A DNA stretch of 64,000 bases from AR12 sp036265915 (GTDB taxonomy: Bacteria; Methylomirabilota; Methylomirabilia; Rokubacteriales; CSP1-6). Under the pieces are notes generated by a model, which was not told where the DNA came from, searched no databases, and saw nothing but the letters and a program-made list of their open reading frames with translations. Shown in pieces: positions 1 through 8,368 of the stretch (position 1 is the stretch's first letter; each line of letters opens with the position of its first letter). Where the stretch lies: assembly GCA_036265915.1 (NCBI GenBank), contig DATAOC010000034.1, forward strand, positions 1-64,000. The letters run 5' to 3'. Made by a program: the position numbers and the translations under genes.

Positions 1-67
1 CGCGACGCGGCTACCGATTCAAGAGCGACGAGATCCCGTACGACGCACTACTGTCCAACGACATTAG

Positions 68-140
68 TGGCCCCAACGGGATTCGAACCCGTGTTTCAGC
101 CTTGAGAGGGCCGTGTCCTAGGCCTCTAGACGATGGGGCC
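68..140 (-). tRNA. tRNA-Glu (anticodon CTC)
   Basis: A complete cloverleaf reads on the minus strand. The acceptor arm is GGCCCCA/TGGGGCC with discriminator A. The anticodon stem CGGCC/GGCTG closes a 7-base loop CTCTCAA, giving anticodon CTC, which reads GAG. The T arm carries GTTCGAATC. The CCA end is not encoded. It lies 15 bp from the next tRNA on the same strand, so the two are probably one transcript. Confidence 0.95.
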
Positions 141-155
141 GGCCAGTCGAGGAAG

Positions 156-229
156 TGGCTGGGGGAGGAGGGCTCGAACCCCCATTACCGGGGCCAGAAC
201 CCGGCGTCCTACCATTAGACGATCCCCCA
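156..229 (-). tRNA. tRNA-Gln (anticodon CTG)
   Basis: Minus-strand cloverleaf with acceptor TGGGGGA/TCCCCCA and discriminator G. The CCA end is encoded (156-158), unlike in the neighbouring tRNA-Glu. The anticodon stem CCGGG/CCCGG closes loop TTCTGGC, giving anticodon CTG, which reads CAG. The T arm has GTTCGAGCC. It is the first of the tRNA pair in the direction of transcription, 63 bp after the stop of the histidine kinase gene, and no clear promoter of its own is visible. Confidence 0.95.
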
Positions 230-292
230 GCAACCACGCAACGACGCACGATTAGACCACAGCGAGTCGGGACGGTCAACGCAGCGGACGCC

Positions 293-3200
293 TCAGCGAG
301 ACGCGGACGCTACGCGGTCGACGGCGCTCTGCAGCGTCGACGGGCGGAACGGCTTCTCCACCACCGGCGCATCCGCGCCCTCCAGGAAATCCCACGCGCG
401 TGGACCGGCCGTGTCGCCCGTGATGAAGATGAAGCGCGCGCGGTAGTCGCCGGCGTGGGCGACGGCGCTGCGATAGAGCTCCTCGCCGTCGCCCTCGGGC
501 ATGCGCATGTCCGAGACGACGAGGTCGTATGCCTGCCGGCGCAGATGCTCGAGGGCGGCGCGACCACCTGAGGCCACGTCGACGTGCCAGCCGCTGTCGG
601 CCAGCAGCGTCACGATGAGATCGCGCACGGCGGGCTCGTCCTCGACGACGAGCGCCATCTTGCCGGCGCCGCTGCCCACGCGACGCTCGCCGGCGACCGG
701 CTCGGGCGCGGGCGGCGGGACCACGGGCAGCTCCAGCGCGAACACCGTGCGGCCGGGCTCGCTGGCGGCGCTCAGCCGGCCGCCGTGCTCGTGCACGATG
801 CCATAGGACACGGACAGCCCGAGGCCGGTGCCGCTCCCGACCATCTTGGTCGTGTAGAACGGCTCGAAGACGCGCGACAGTGATTCGGGCGGTATGCCGG
901 GGCCGTCATCGATGACCTCCGCGATGATCGCCGCGCCGTCGGCCCGGAGCCGCGTGCGCAGCGTGATCTCGCCATGCGCCCTGGCCTCGAGGATGGCCTG
1001 CTCGGCGTTCAGCAGGAGGTTCAGGAACACCTGCTCGAGCTGCTGCGCGTCGCCGGTCGTGACCGGCACGTCGTCGGCGAACTCCGTGTGGACGCGGATG
1101 CTGGACAGCGTGAGCTGGTTGATGCGCAGCGCCAGCGTGCGCTCCATCACCTGCCGCAGGTCGACGGCCGTGCGCTCGGGAGGCCGCTGCCGCGCCACGT
1201 ACAGAAGGTTGCGAACGATCTTCGACATCCGCTCGCCCTGGCTCACCATCAGCTCCACCGGGCGCTTGAGGTCCGCGGGCACCTCCCGTCCGAGCAGCAG
1301 CTGGCCGTAGCCGATGATGACGCTGAGCGGGTTGTTCAGCTCGTGGGCGACACCGGACACGAGCTGGCCCACGGCGGACATCTTCGCCGCCTGCACCAGC
1401 TGCGCCTGCGTGTCGCGCAGGCGTACGAGACTGTCCTGCGCGCTGGCGTAGAGCCGCGCGTTCTCCAGGGCGAGCGCGGCCTGGTCGGCGAACACTTGCA
1501 GCGTCTGCAGCTCGTCGGCCGTGAACTCGCGGCCGGTGACGTCGCTGAGCGACAGCGCGCCGATGATCTGATCGTGGGTGGTGAGCGGCACCGAGACGAC
1601 AGCGCCGCCCCGGTAGCGCACCAGGCGCGCACGCAGTGCGGGCGACATACTGACGCGCGGCTCGCGCAGGACGTCGGAGGTCGCGATGATCTTGCGCTCG
1701 GCCACCGCGAGCCCGGCCACGCCTTCGCCCGGCTCGAGCACGAGCCCGGTCGTGATCTGGCCGTGCGGCCCGTGCGTGCGCAGCGTGGTGAGGCGGCCGG
1801 TCTCCGCCTCGTAGCGGTAGAGCGTGGCGCCGCGCGTGCCGAGCAGCTCGACCACGCCCTCGGCGACGAGCTCGGCGATACGCTCCTCCTCGAGCGTGCT
1901 CGTGAGCTGCCGCGCCACGCTGGCGAGGCGCTCGGCCACGTCGCGCCGGCGTCGCGCCTCCTCGTACAGCCGCGCGTTGTGGACGGCGACCGCGGCCTGA
2001 GCGACGAACATCTCGATCATGTCGCGCAGCTCGTCCGTGAACGCGATCGGCTCCGGATGCGTCAGCGACAGGATCGCGAGCAGCTGGTCGCCCGCGACCA
2101 CCGGGCACGCCGCGTAGGCGCGCAGGTTCCAGCGGCGCCACCAGTCCTGGGCCAGGATGCGATCGTCGTCGCGAACGTCGTCGACGACGAGCGTCTGTCG
2201 GTGGCGCGCCACCCAGCCGATGCCGCCGCTGTCGTAGGACACGTGCGGCGACGGGAAGTCCGCGGCGATCTCCGGCACCGAGCCGCCGACGAAGGACAGC
2301 GTGCGCGCGTGCTCGTCGGCGAGCCAGAAGGACACGAAGCGGACGCCGGTGATCTGCGCCGCCGACTCCGAGATCGCGCGGAGCAGGTCGTCGAGCTCGA
2401 GCGCGCCGGACAGGCGCTGGTTGACGCCGGCCAGCGTGCGGATGCGCTCGGCCTGGACGCGCGCCGCCTGGAAGAGGCTCGCGTTGCGGATGGCGATGCC
2501 GGCCTGGGCGGCCAGCAGCCGCAGCGCCTCTTGCTCCTCGGTGTCCGGCAGTCCCTCGGGCAGGATGTAGTCCAGCACGCCGACGAACGTGTCGCCGACG
2601 TTGATCGGAACGCCGTAGTAGCTGGCGCGCGGCCGCCGCCGCCACCACGCCGGGGCCAGCGTGCGCGGATGGCCCAGCGGCTGCGGGATCAGCACCGGTC
2701 CGCGCGCCTCGACCACGAGCCCCGGCAGCCCCTCGCCGGCGTCGTGCTCCGGAGGAATCCCGTCCCAGTCGCCGGCCGACATGCCGGTGGCGCGCAGTCG
2801 CTTGGCCACGGGATCGAAGAGGTGCACGGCGGCGAGCGCGGCCGGCGTCATGGCGGCCGCCGCACGCGCGATGCGCTGCATCACGTCGCTGGAGTCGAGC
2901 GAGCCGGTGATCGAGTGACTCACGGCCACGAGGTCGCGCAGCCGGGCGGCCCGGCGCACGGCCTCCGCGTATGTCCGCGCGTGCTGCATCGCCACCGCCG
3001 CGCGCGCGGCGAAGGCGGTCACCAGCGCGCGATTCTCGTCGCTCGCGAGCGCGCCGTCGCCGGACCGCACGGCCAGCACGCCGAGGAGGTCGTCGCCCGA
3101 GACGATCGGCACGCAGAGCACGGGCCCGTCGACGGCGTCGGCGACGTAGATCGGCGTCTTCGTCGCCGCCGTGCGGCCCACGTCGCCCTCGCCGAACGTC

Positions 3201-4327
3201 AGCGTGTGAGCGGTGCTCACGTCGGGCGAGCCGGGCTCCAGGGCAAACGCGGAGAGCTGCAGCGTGCGGCGCGCGGGGTCGGCCGTCCACACCTGCGCCA
3301 GCGTCGCGTTCAGCAGTCGCACCGTCGCGCGCGCGATGCGACGCAGCACGTCGTCGACCACCAGCGACTCGCTCACGTGCTGCTCCAGCTCCGCCAGCTC
3401 GCGCAGGCGCGCGGCGCGCGCCGTCGCCTCGGCGTAGAGCCGCGCATCGTCGATGGCCAGCGCGGCGTGCTCGGCGAGCAGGCGCACGGCGGCGACGTCC
3501 TGCGTGTCGAACGTGCGCGCCGTCCAGTAGTGGACGATCAGGGCGCCGTGCACGCGGCCCTTGGAGCGGAGCGGCGCCGCCGCCACCGCCTTGAAGCCCT
3601 CGCGCTCGACCTGCGCGCGGCGATCGCGCCGCAGCCACGTGGCATCGTCCTCCAGGATGTTCGACGTCGTCACCACGGTGGCTTCCAGGATGGCGCGGCT
3701 GATCGGCCCACCGCCGGCCGGAATGCGACCGTGCGCGGCGTACTGATCGGACAGCCGTCCCGCCGCGCGCATGACGGTGAACTCCGGCGCCTTGCCGTCC
3801 CATGACACCACCAGCGCCGAGTCCGCGCGCATGACCTCGAGCGAGCGCGTGACGATCGTGTCGAGCACCTCGTCGAGATCCAGCGTTGACGTCAGCGACT
3901 GCGCGATGGCCTCGAGCGCGCGAACGAACGCCGCGCGCTGACGCCGCTCGGTGACGTCCACGTGGCAGCCGACGACGCCGGCCACGCGGCCGTTGGCGTG
4001 CCACGGGGCGTAGCGTGCGTCGAGCCAGCCGCCGCGCTCGCCGACGTCGAAGCGGACGTCAGCCGTCGATGCGCGGACACCGCCAAGGGCCTGGGCAAGG
4101 TGCGCGGCGACGTCGACGTCACGGAGAAAGGCGAGCAGGGCGCCGGCCGGACGGCCCATGGCGTCCCGTCGGGCGACCCCCGTGAGCCGCTCCATGGCGC
4201 CGTTCCAGGCAATGACGTTCAGCGTGGCGTCGGTGACGACGACCGCGTCGTCGAGGCCTTCGATGAGGCTGATGCCCAGCGCATCCACGGGACGCGAGCA
4301 GTATAGCGTGCGACCCACGCGGGACAT
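293..4327 (-). CDS. PAS/multi-GAF hybrid sensor histidine kinase with C-terminal receiver
   Basis: Large soluble hybrid kinase of 1344 aa with no membrane segment, so a cytoplasmic sensor. Domain order by eye: PAS (about 15-130), five GAF domains (about 145-300, 310-455, 470-620, 640-790, 810-955) each introduced by an Arg-rich helix, HisKA with H-box AHELNNPLS (phospho-acceptor His995), HATPase with N-box NLLLNAEQA, G1 DDGPGIPP and G2 GTGLGLS, and a receiver (about 1230-1340) with DMRMP, Asp1273 the likely phosphorylation site, and a Lys in EKPF. The GAF array suggests sensing of several small ligands or redox signals; the ligands cannot be read from sequence. It is divergent from a lone receiver gene at 4388, a plausible phosphorelay partner. 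Confidence 0.9.
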   Translation of the reverse strand: MSRVGRTLYCSRPVDALGISLIEGLDDAVVVTDATLNVIAWNGAMERLTGVARRDAMGRPAGALLAFLRDVDVAAHLAQALGGVRASTADVRFDVGERGGWLDARYAPWHANGRVAGVVGCHVDVTERRQRAAFVRALEAIAQSLTSTLDLDEVLDTIVTRSLEVMRADSALVVSWDGKAPEFTVMRAAGRLSDQYAAHGRIPAGGGPISRAILEATVVTTSNILEDDATWLRRDRRAQVEREGFKAVAAAPLRSKGRVHGALIVHYWTARTFDTQDVAAVRLLAEHAALAIDDARLYAEATARAARLRELAELEQHVSESLVVDDVLRRIARATVRLLNATLAQVWTADPARRTLQLSAFALEPGSPDVSTAHTLTFGEGDVGRTAATKTPIYVADAVDGPVLCVPIVSGDDLLGVLAVRSGDGALASDENRALVTAFAARAAVAMQHARTYAEAVRRAARLRDLVAVSHSITGSLDSSDVMQRIARAAAAMTPAALAAVHLFDPVAKRLRATGMSAGDWDGIPPEHDAGEGLPGLVVEARGPVLIPQPLGHPRTLAPAWWRRRPRASYYGVPINVGDTFVGVLDYILPEGLPDTEEQEALRLLAAQAGIAIRNASLFQAARVQAERIRTLAGVNQRLSGALELDDLLRAISESAAQITGVRFVSFWLADEHARTLSFVGGSVPEIAADFPSPHVSYDSGGIGWVARHRQTLVVDDVRDDDRILAQDWWRRWNLRAYAACPVVAGDQLLAILSLTHPEPIAFTDELRDMIEMFVAQAAVAVHNARLYEEARRRRDVAERLASVARQLTSTLEEERIAELVAEGVVELLGTRGATLYRYEAETGRLTTLRTHGPHGQITTGLVLEPGEGVAGLAVAERKIIATSDVLREPRVSMSPALRARLVRYRGGAVVSVPLTTHDQIIGALSLSDVTGREFTADELQTLQVFADQAALALENARLYASAQDSLVRLRDTQAQLVQAAKMSAVGQLVSGVAHELNNPLSVIIGYGQLLLGREVPADLKRPVELMVSQGERMSKIVRNLLYVARQRPPERTAVDLRQVMERTLALRINQLTLSSIRVHTEFADDVPVTTGDAQQLEQVFLNLLLNAEQAILEARAHGEITLRTRLRADGAAIIAEVIDDGPGIPPESLSRVFEPFYTTKMVGSGTGLGLSVSYGIVHEHGGRLSAASEPGRTVFALELPVVPPPAPEPVAGERRVGSGAGKMALVVEDEPAVRDLIVTLLADSGWHVDVASGGRAALEHLRRQAYDLVVSDMRMPEGDGEELYRSAVAHAGDYRARFIFITGDTAGPRAWDFLEGADAPVVEKPFRPSTLQSAVDRVASASR

Positions 4328-4350
4328 GACTCACAAAGCCGTGTACGTAC

Positions 4351-4366
4351 TGGCATTCCTCTTGCT
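4351..4366 (+). promoter_or_regulatory. Candidate sigma54 (-24/-12) promoter of the response regulator
   Basis: TGGCAT, five bases, TTGCT. The GG at 4352-4353 and GC at 4364-4365 are exactly 12 bp apart, matching the sigma54 pattern TGGCAC-N5-TTGCW with one change. The predicted transcription start is near 4376, 12 nt before the ATG at 4388, leaving room for the GGA at 4378-4380 as a weak ribosome site. No -35/-10 pair of sigma70 type is evident in this 60-bp divergent gap. Confidence 0.5.
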
Positions 4367-4387
4367 GGCACTCCCTTGGACGATTCC

Positions 4388-4768
4388 ATGGCGCTCCAAG
4401 GCTCGCGCATCCTCGTGGTCGAAGACGCCCCCGACATTCGTGAAGTATTCACACTGCTCTTGCGCGCGGAGGGCGCCACCGTCGAGTGCGCCGCCAACGG
4501 TCGCGAGGCGCTGGAACTGGGCACCCGCGGCGACTTCGACGCCGTCCTGAGCGACCTTGGCCTGCCCGACATCCCCGGCGATGTGCTGATCCGGCAGCTG
4601 CTGGCGCAATCGCGCGGGCGAACCCGCGTGCTCGTCGTCACCGGATACGGTGAGCCCTACCTCACGCGCGCCCGCCAGGCCGGCGCCCACGTCGTCTTTA
4701 CAAAGCCGGTTGAATGGTCGCGCATTCTGGAGGCGCTCCAGCGGCCGGATCTCGCCGCCTCCGCCTGA
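4388..4768 (+). CDS. Single-domain response regulator (CheY-like receiver)
   Basis: 126-aa protein consisting only of a receiver domain: acidic pair in VVEDAPD, phospho-acceptor Asp in VLSDLGLPD, conserved Thr in VVTGYGE, and Lys in FTKPVEW. It has no output domain, so it acts by protein contact or phosphotransfer. ATG at 4388 is preferred over an in-frame TTG at 4376 because GGA lies 7 nt upstream and the longer form adds only four residues. Divergent from the hybrid kinase at 293-4327, the obvious candidate partner. A sigma54-like promoter precedes it, which is unusual for a lone receiver. Confidence 0.85.
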   Translation: MALQGSRILVVEDAPDIREVFTLLLRAEGATVECAANGREALELGTRGDFDAVLSDLGLPDIPGDVLIRQLLAQSRGRTRVLVVTGYGEPYLTRARQAGAHVVFTKPVEWSRILEALQRPDLAASA

Positions 4769-4798
4769 GCCGGGCTCGGCAGGCTGCCCTACTCGCTA

Positions 4799-4807
4799 TG
4801 CCATAAT
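4799..4807 (+). promoter_or_regulatory. Extended -10 promoter candidate for the permease gene
   Basis: TGCCATAAT is an extended -10 element (TG, one base, then CATAAT at 4802-4807, five of six matches to TATAAT). No convincing -35 is present. The expected start of transcription is only 2-3 nt before the ATG at 4817, so the mRNA may be nearly leaderless. Confidence 0.35.
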
Positions 4808-4816
4808 GGGCGGGCG

Positions 4817-5314
4817 ATGCGCCTGGATCCGTCAACGTTCGTCCTCGCCGGCCTCGCGCTCGCGCTCGGCATCGTCGCCTACGTGAAGGATCCCGGCCTG
4901 CCGCTGATCGGCGCGCGCAACGGCCTCTCGATGCTCGCGTTCATCCTGCCGCGCCTCGTCCCCGCGCTCGTCCTCGCCGGGCTGTTCCAGGTCCTCGTGC
5001 CCCAGGAGGTGGTGTCGCGGCACTTCGGTCGCGAGGGCGGGCTCAAGGCGCTCGTGCTCGCCACCGGCGCCGGCATGCTGACGCCGGGCGGCCCGATGGT
5101 GAGCGTGCCGTTCATGGTCGCGCTCGCGCACTCGGGCGCCGCGCTGCCGGCGCTCGTCGCGTACATGACCTCGTGGTCGCTCTTCGGCGTGCAGCGGATC
5201 ATCGCGTGGGAAGCGCCGCTGATGGGCTGGAAGTTCGTCTGGGTGCGCATCGTGCCGAGCCTGGCGTTTCCTGTCGTCGCCGGCTGGCTGGTCGCAACCT
5301 TCTATCACGAGTAG
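4817..5314 (+). CDS. ArsP/UPF0718-like permease, short form
   Basis: 165-aa integral membrane protein with about five hydrophobic segments and the small-residue stretch GAGMLTPGGPMVSVPF typical of the DUF318/ArsP_1 permease family (PF03773). Full-length relatives have about 300-350 residues, so this is a half-size form that may dimerise. Family members export trivalent organoarsenicals or are linked with metal tolerance, but the substrate here is unknown. It ends 4 bp before the UbiD-like gene and could be cotranscribed with the quinone genes, although no functional link is obvious. Confidence 0.7.
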   Translation: MRLDPSTFVLAGLALALGIVAYVKDPGLPLIGARNGLSMLAFILPRLVPALVLAGLFQVLVPQEVVSRHFGREGGLKALVLATGAGMLTPGGPMVSVPFMVALAHSGAALPALVAYMTSWSLFGVQRIIAWEAPLMGWKFVWVRIVPSLAFPVVAGWLVATFYHE

Positions 5315-5318
5315 CCCC

Positions 5319-6761
5319 ATGGCCTTCACCGACCTGCGCGAGGTCGTCGCGCACCTCGAGCGCCGCGGGCGCCTGCGACGGATCACCGCGCCCGTGTCCC
5401 GCGATCTCGAGATCACGGAGATCGTGGACCGCGTGTCGAAGACGCGCGGCGACGGCAACGTGGCGCTGCTGTTCGAGCACGTCGACGGCTTCGACATGCC
5501 CGTCCTCGTGAACGCGTTCGGGAGCGAGGAGCGCATGGCCAACGCCCTCGGCGTCGAGCGCCTGGACGAGCTCGGCGAGCGCATCGCCAAGCTGCTGGAT
5601 CTGCGCATGCCGGGCTCCTATCTCGACAAGCTCCGCAAGCTCGGCATGCTGCTCGACGTGGCCAAGGCGACGCCGCGGCGCATCGGACACGCGCCCTGCC
5701 AGGAGATCGTCGAGACATCCAATCCCTCGGTGGCCGCGCTGCCCGCGCTGCAGTGCTGGCCCGGCGACGGCGGCCGCTACATCACGCTGCCGGCGGTGTT
5801 CACGCGGGATCCCGTCACCGGCGCGCGGAACGTCGGCATGTACCGATTGCAGATCTTCGACGACCGCACGCTCGGCATGCACTGGCAGCTGCACAAGGGT
5901 GGCGCCGAGCATCAAGCAAAGGGGAGCGCGCGCATGCCGGTCGCCATCGCGCTCGGCGGCGATCCGGCGATGATCTACGCGGCCTCGGCGCCGCTGCCGC
6001 CGGGCATCGACGAGGTGGTCTTCGCCGGCTGGCTGCGCGGCGCCGGCGTCGAGATGGTCGCCTGCCGGACCATCGATCTCGAGGTCCCGGCGCACGCCGA
6101 GATCGTGCTGGAGGGTTACGTCGATCCGGCCGAGCGCCGGCGCGAGGGACCGTTCGGCGACCACACCGGCTACTACTCGCTCGCGCGCGACTACCCCGTG
6201 TTTCATCTCACGGCGCTCACGCGGCGCGCCCGGCCGCTGTACCCGACCACGATCGTCGGGCGGCCGCCGCAGGAGGACTACTGGCTCGGCAAGGCGACCG
6301 AGCGCATCTTTCTGCCGGTGATGAAGCTGATGCTCCCCGAGATCGTCGACGTCAACATGCCCGCCGAGGGCGTCTTTCACAATCTCGTCATCGTGTCCAT
6401 CCGCAAGCGCTATCCCGGTCACGCGCGCAAGGTGATGACGGCGCTCTGGGGCATGGGATTGATGATGCTCGCGAAGACCATCGTGGTGGTCAGCGAGCAC
6501 GTCGACGTGCATGACCTCTCGGAGGTCGCCTGGCGCGCGACGGGGAACATCGATCCCAAGCGGGATCTCATGATCCTGGAGGGGCCGATGGACGATCTGG
6601 ATCACGCCGCCATCCGCCATCGCTACGGCGGCAAGCTCGGCGTGGACGCGACCGACAAGGGCGCCATGGACGACCTGGGGCAGCCGTGGCCCGACGAGAT
6701 CCGCATGAGCGACGACGTGCGCGAGCGCGTGACGCGCCGCTGGAAGGACTACGGGCTCTGA
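5319..6761 (+). CDS. UbiD-family prenylated-FMN decarboxylase
   Basis: 480 aa, the usual UbiD length. The signature EGPFGDHTGYYS and the following conserved Arg/Pro-rich segments (RPLYPTTIVG, PPQEDYWLGKATE) are those of non-oxidative aromatic acid decarboxylases using prenylated FMN. Followed without a gap by UbiA-like and UbiE-like genes, so its likely job is decarboxylation of a prenylated aromatic acid in quinone synthesis: either the 4-hydroxybenzoate route or the late futalosine route to menaquinone (MqnL-like). Sequence alone does not separate these. The partner flavin prenyltransferase (UbiX) is not in the window. The ATG at 5319 directly follows the permease stop. Confidence 0.85.
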   Translation: MAFTDLREVVAHLERRGRLRRITAPVSRDLEITEIVDRVSKTRGDGNVALLFEHVDGFDMPVLVNAFGSEERMANALGVERLDELGERIAKLLDLRMPGSYLDKLRKLGMLLDVAKATPRRIGHAPCQEIVETSNPSVAALPALQCWPGDGGRYITLPAVFTRDPVTGARNVGMYRLQIFDDRTLGMHWQLHKGGAEHQAKGSARMPVAIALGGDPAMIYAASAPLPPGIDEVVFAGWLRGAGVEMVACRTIDLEVPAHAEIVLEGYVDPAERRREGPFGDHTGYYSLARDYPVFHLTALTRRARPLYPTTIVGRPPQEDYWLGKATERIFLPVMKLMLPEIVDVNMPAEGVFHNLVIVSIRKRYPGHARKVMTALWGMGLMMLAKTIVVVSEHVDVHDLSEVAWRATGNIDPKRDLMILEGPMDDLDHAAIRHRYGGKLGVDATDKGAMDDLGQPWPDEIRMSDDVRERVTRRWKDYGL

Positions 6762-7606
6762 GCAAGACGCGCCACCTGCTCGACGCGATCAAGTTCGAGC
6801 ACACGATCTTCGCGCTGCCCTTCGCGTACATCGCCATGGTCCTGGCCGCCGGCGGGTGGCCGGGCTGGCGCACGGTTGTCTGGGTCACCGCGGCCATGGT
6901 GGGCGCCCGCACGTGCGCGATGGCCACCAACCGGATCGTCGATCGCTGGATCGACGGCGCCAATCCGCGCACGGCGGGGCGTCACCTGCCGCGCGGACTG
7001 CTCGACACCTCGGACGTCAAGCGCCTGGCCATCGGCGGCGCGCTGCTGATGTTCCTCGCCGCCTGGATGCTGAATCCGCTGTGCTTCCGGCTCGCCCCGC
7101 TGGCCCTCGTGTTCCTCGTCGGCTACTCCTACACGAAGCGATTCACATGGGCCTCGCACTGGATCCTCGGCTTCACCGACGGCATCGCCGCTGCCGGTGG
7201 CTGGGCCGCCGTGCGTGGCCGGATCGACCCGCCCGCGTACCTGCTGTGGCTCGCGCTCACGGTCTGGATCGCCGGCTTCGACCTGATCTACGCCTGTCAG
7301 GACGTCGACTTCGATCGCGCGCACGGCCTGCACTCGTTCCCCGCCCGCTTCGGCATCGCAGCCGCGCTGTGGGCGGCACGGCTCTGTCACGCCGTGACCG
7401 CGCTCACGTTCGCCGCCCTCGGCCTTCTGCTCGGGCTCGGCGTCGTGTACTGGCTCGGCTGGGTGGCCGTGGTCGGGCTGCTCATCTACGAGCACTCGCT
7501 GGTGACGCCGCGCGATCTGTCGCGCGTCGACGTGGCGTTCTTCAACGTGAACGGCTACATCGCGGTCATCGTGCTGGTCGGCGTGATCGGGGGTCTGCTC
7601 TGGTAG
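6758..7606 (+). CDS. ubiA: UbiA-family prenyltransferase (4-hydroxybenzoate or MqnP type), CTG start
   Basis: Integral membrane prenyltransferase of about 282 aa that attaches an isoprenoid tail to an aromatic acid. Both Asp-rich Mg-diphosphate motifs are present: NRIVDRWIDG followed by NPRTAGR, and YACQDVDFDRAHGLHSFP. About eight hydrophobic segments. Family members begin just before the IKFEHTIFALPF motif; the only nearby initiator is CTG at 6758, which overlaps the ubiD stop as CTGA. A GTG at 6686 would add 24 Arg-rich residues lying over the ubiD 3' end and is less likely. Probably acts before UbiD and UbiE in the same pathway. Confidence 0.85.
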   Translation: MSKTRHLLDAIKFEHTIFALPFAYIAMVLAAGGWPGWRTVVWVTAAMVGARTCAMATNRIVDRWIDGANPRTAGRHLPRGLLDTSDVKRLAIGGALLMFLAAWMLNPLCFRLAPLALVFLVGYSYTKRFTWASHWILGFTDGIAAAGGWAAVRGRIDPPAYLLWLALTVWIAGFDLIYACQDVDFDRAHGLHSFPARFGIAAALWAARLCHAVTALTFAALGLLLGLGVVYWLGWVAVVGLLIYEHSLVTPRDLSRVDVAFFNVNGYIAVIVLVGVIGGLLW

Positions 7607-8328
7607 CGCGGCACCAGTCGGCGCCGGCCGACACGGCGGGCACGAGCGAGCGGATCCGCACGATGTTCACGCGCATCGCGCGCCGTTACGATCTCATGAA
7701 CGGTCTGATGACGGGCGGCCGGCACCACGCCTGGCGGCGCATCACGGCCGAGGCGCTGGGCGCGGCGCCCCGAGGCCCGGTGCTGGACCTCGCCACCGGA
7801 ACCGGTGATCTGGCGCTCGCCGTCGCGCGGCTGCGGCCGGCCGATACCGTCGTCGGCGCCGACTTCGCCGAGGCCATGCTGCGTGAGGCCGCCGCCAAGC
7901 TGCGTCGCCCCCGCGCCCCGCGCGTGCCGCTCGTCGCCGCCGACGCGCTGCACCTGCCGTTCCGCACCCATACGTTCGCCGCCGTCACGTCCGCCTTTCT
8001 GCTGCGCAATCTCGCAGACCTCGCCGGCGGCCTCGCCGAGATGCGCCGCGTGACCCGGCCCGGCGGTCTCGTGGTGACGCTCGACATCACGCGGCCGCGG
8101 ATCCCCGGCTGGGACAGCGTCTTCGCGTTCTACTTCCACCGTGTCGTGCCGGCGGTCGGCGCGCTCGTCGCCGGGGATCGTGCAGCGTATGCGTATTTGC
8201 CCGACTCGGTCGATCGCTTCGTGAGCCCGCACGGGCTCGCCGATCTCATGCGGGGCGCAGGACTCGGCCAGGTGCGCTACCGACGTCTCGGCCTCGGCAC
8301 GATCGCGCTGCACGTCGGCGTCGCGTGA
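7600..8328 (+). CDS. ubiE: UbiE/MenG C-methyltransferase
   Basis: SAM-dependent methyltransferase of the demethylmenaquinone/ubiquinone C-methylation family: motif I VLDLATGTGDLALAVA, post-I VVGADFAEAML, and the family motif FTRIARRYDLMNGLMTGG. The last step of menaquinone or ubiquinone synthesis. The start is uncertain. CTG at 7600 overlaps the ubiA stop by 7 nt and gives 242 aa; the first ATG (7663) gives 221 aa and removes the helix before the SAM domain. No ATG, GTG or TTG lies between the ubiA stop and 7663. Third gene of a tightly packed ubiD-ubiA-ubiE unit. Confidence 0.85.
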   Translation: MVARHQSAPADTAGTSERIRTMFTRIARRYDLMNGLMTGGRHHAWRRITAEALGAAPRGPVLDLATGTGDLALAVARLRPADTVVGADFAEAMLREAAAKLRRPRAPRVPLVAADALHLPFRTHTFAAVTSAFLLRNLADLAGGLAEMRRVTRPGGLVVTLDITRPRIPGWDSVFAFYFHRVVPAVGALVAGDRAAYAYLPDSVDRFVSPHGLADLMRGAGLGQVRYRRLGLGTIALHVGVA

Positions 8329-8368
8329 ACAGAGGTGACGCGGCGCGGCGGTCTCCGCCTCGGCCGGG

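Noticed and set aside
1..67. Possible 3' end of a plus-strand gene before the tRNAs
   Set aside because: A short protein-like frame (RGYRFKSDEIPYD) is visible, but it would run on through both tRNA genes and the fragment is too short to judge.
974..3805. Very long plus-strand open frame (943 codons) opposite the histidine kinase
   Set aside because: It is the antisense shadow of a GC-rich gene: composition is Arg/Ala/His-rich, no domain is recognisable, and the kinase on the other strand is complete.
906..4004. Second long minus-strand frame (1032 codons) inside the histidine kinase
   Set aside because: Frame-shifted shadow of the kinase, dominated by Arg and Ala with no motif.
4366..4380. 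Second sigma54-like site TGGCAC-N4-TTGG overlapping the first
   Set aside because: The spacing between the two halves is one base too short and the GC of the -12 element is missing.
6686..6757. GTG start for ubiA inside ubiD
   Set aside because: It adds 24 Arg-rich residues without family similarity; the CTGA start fits the family N terminus.
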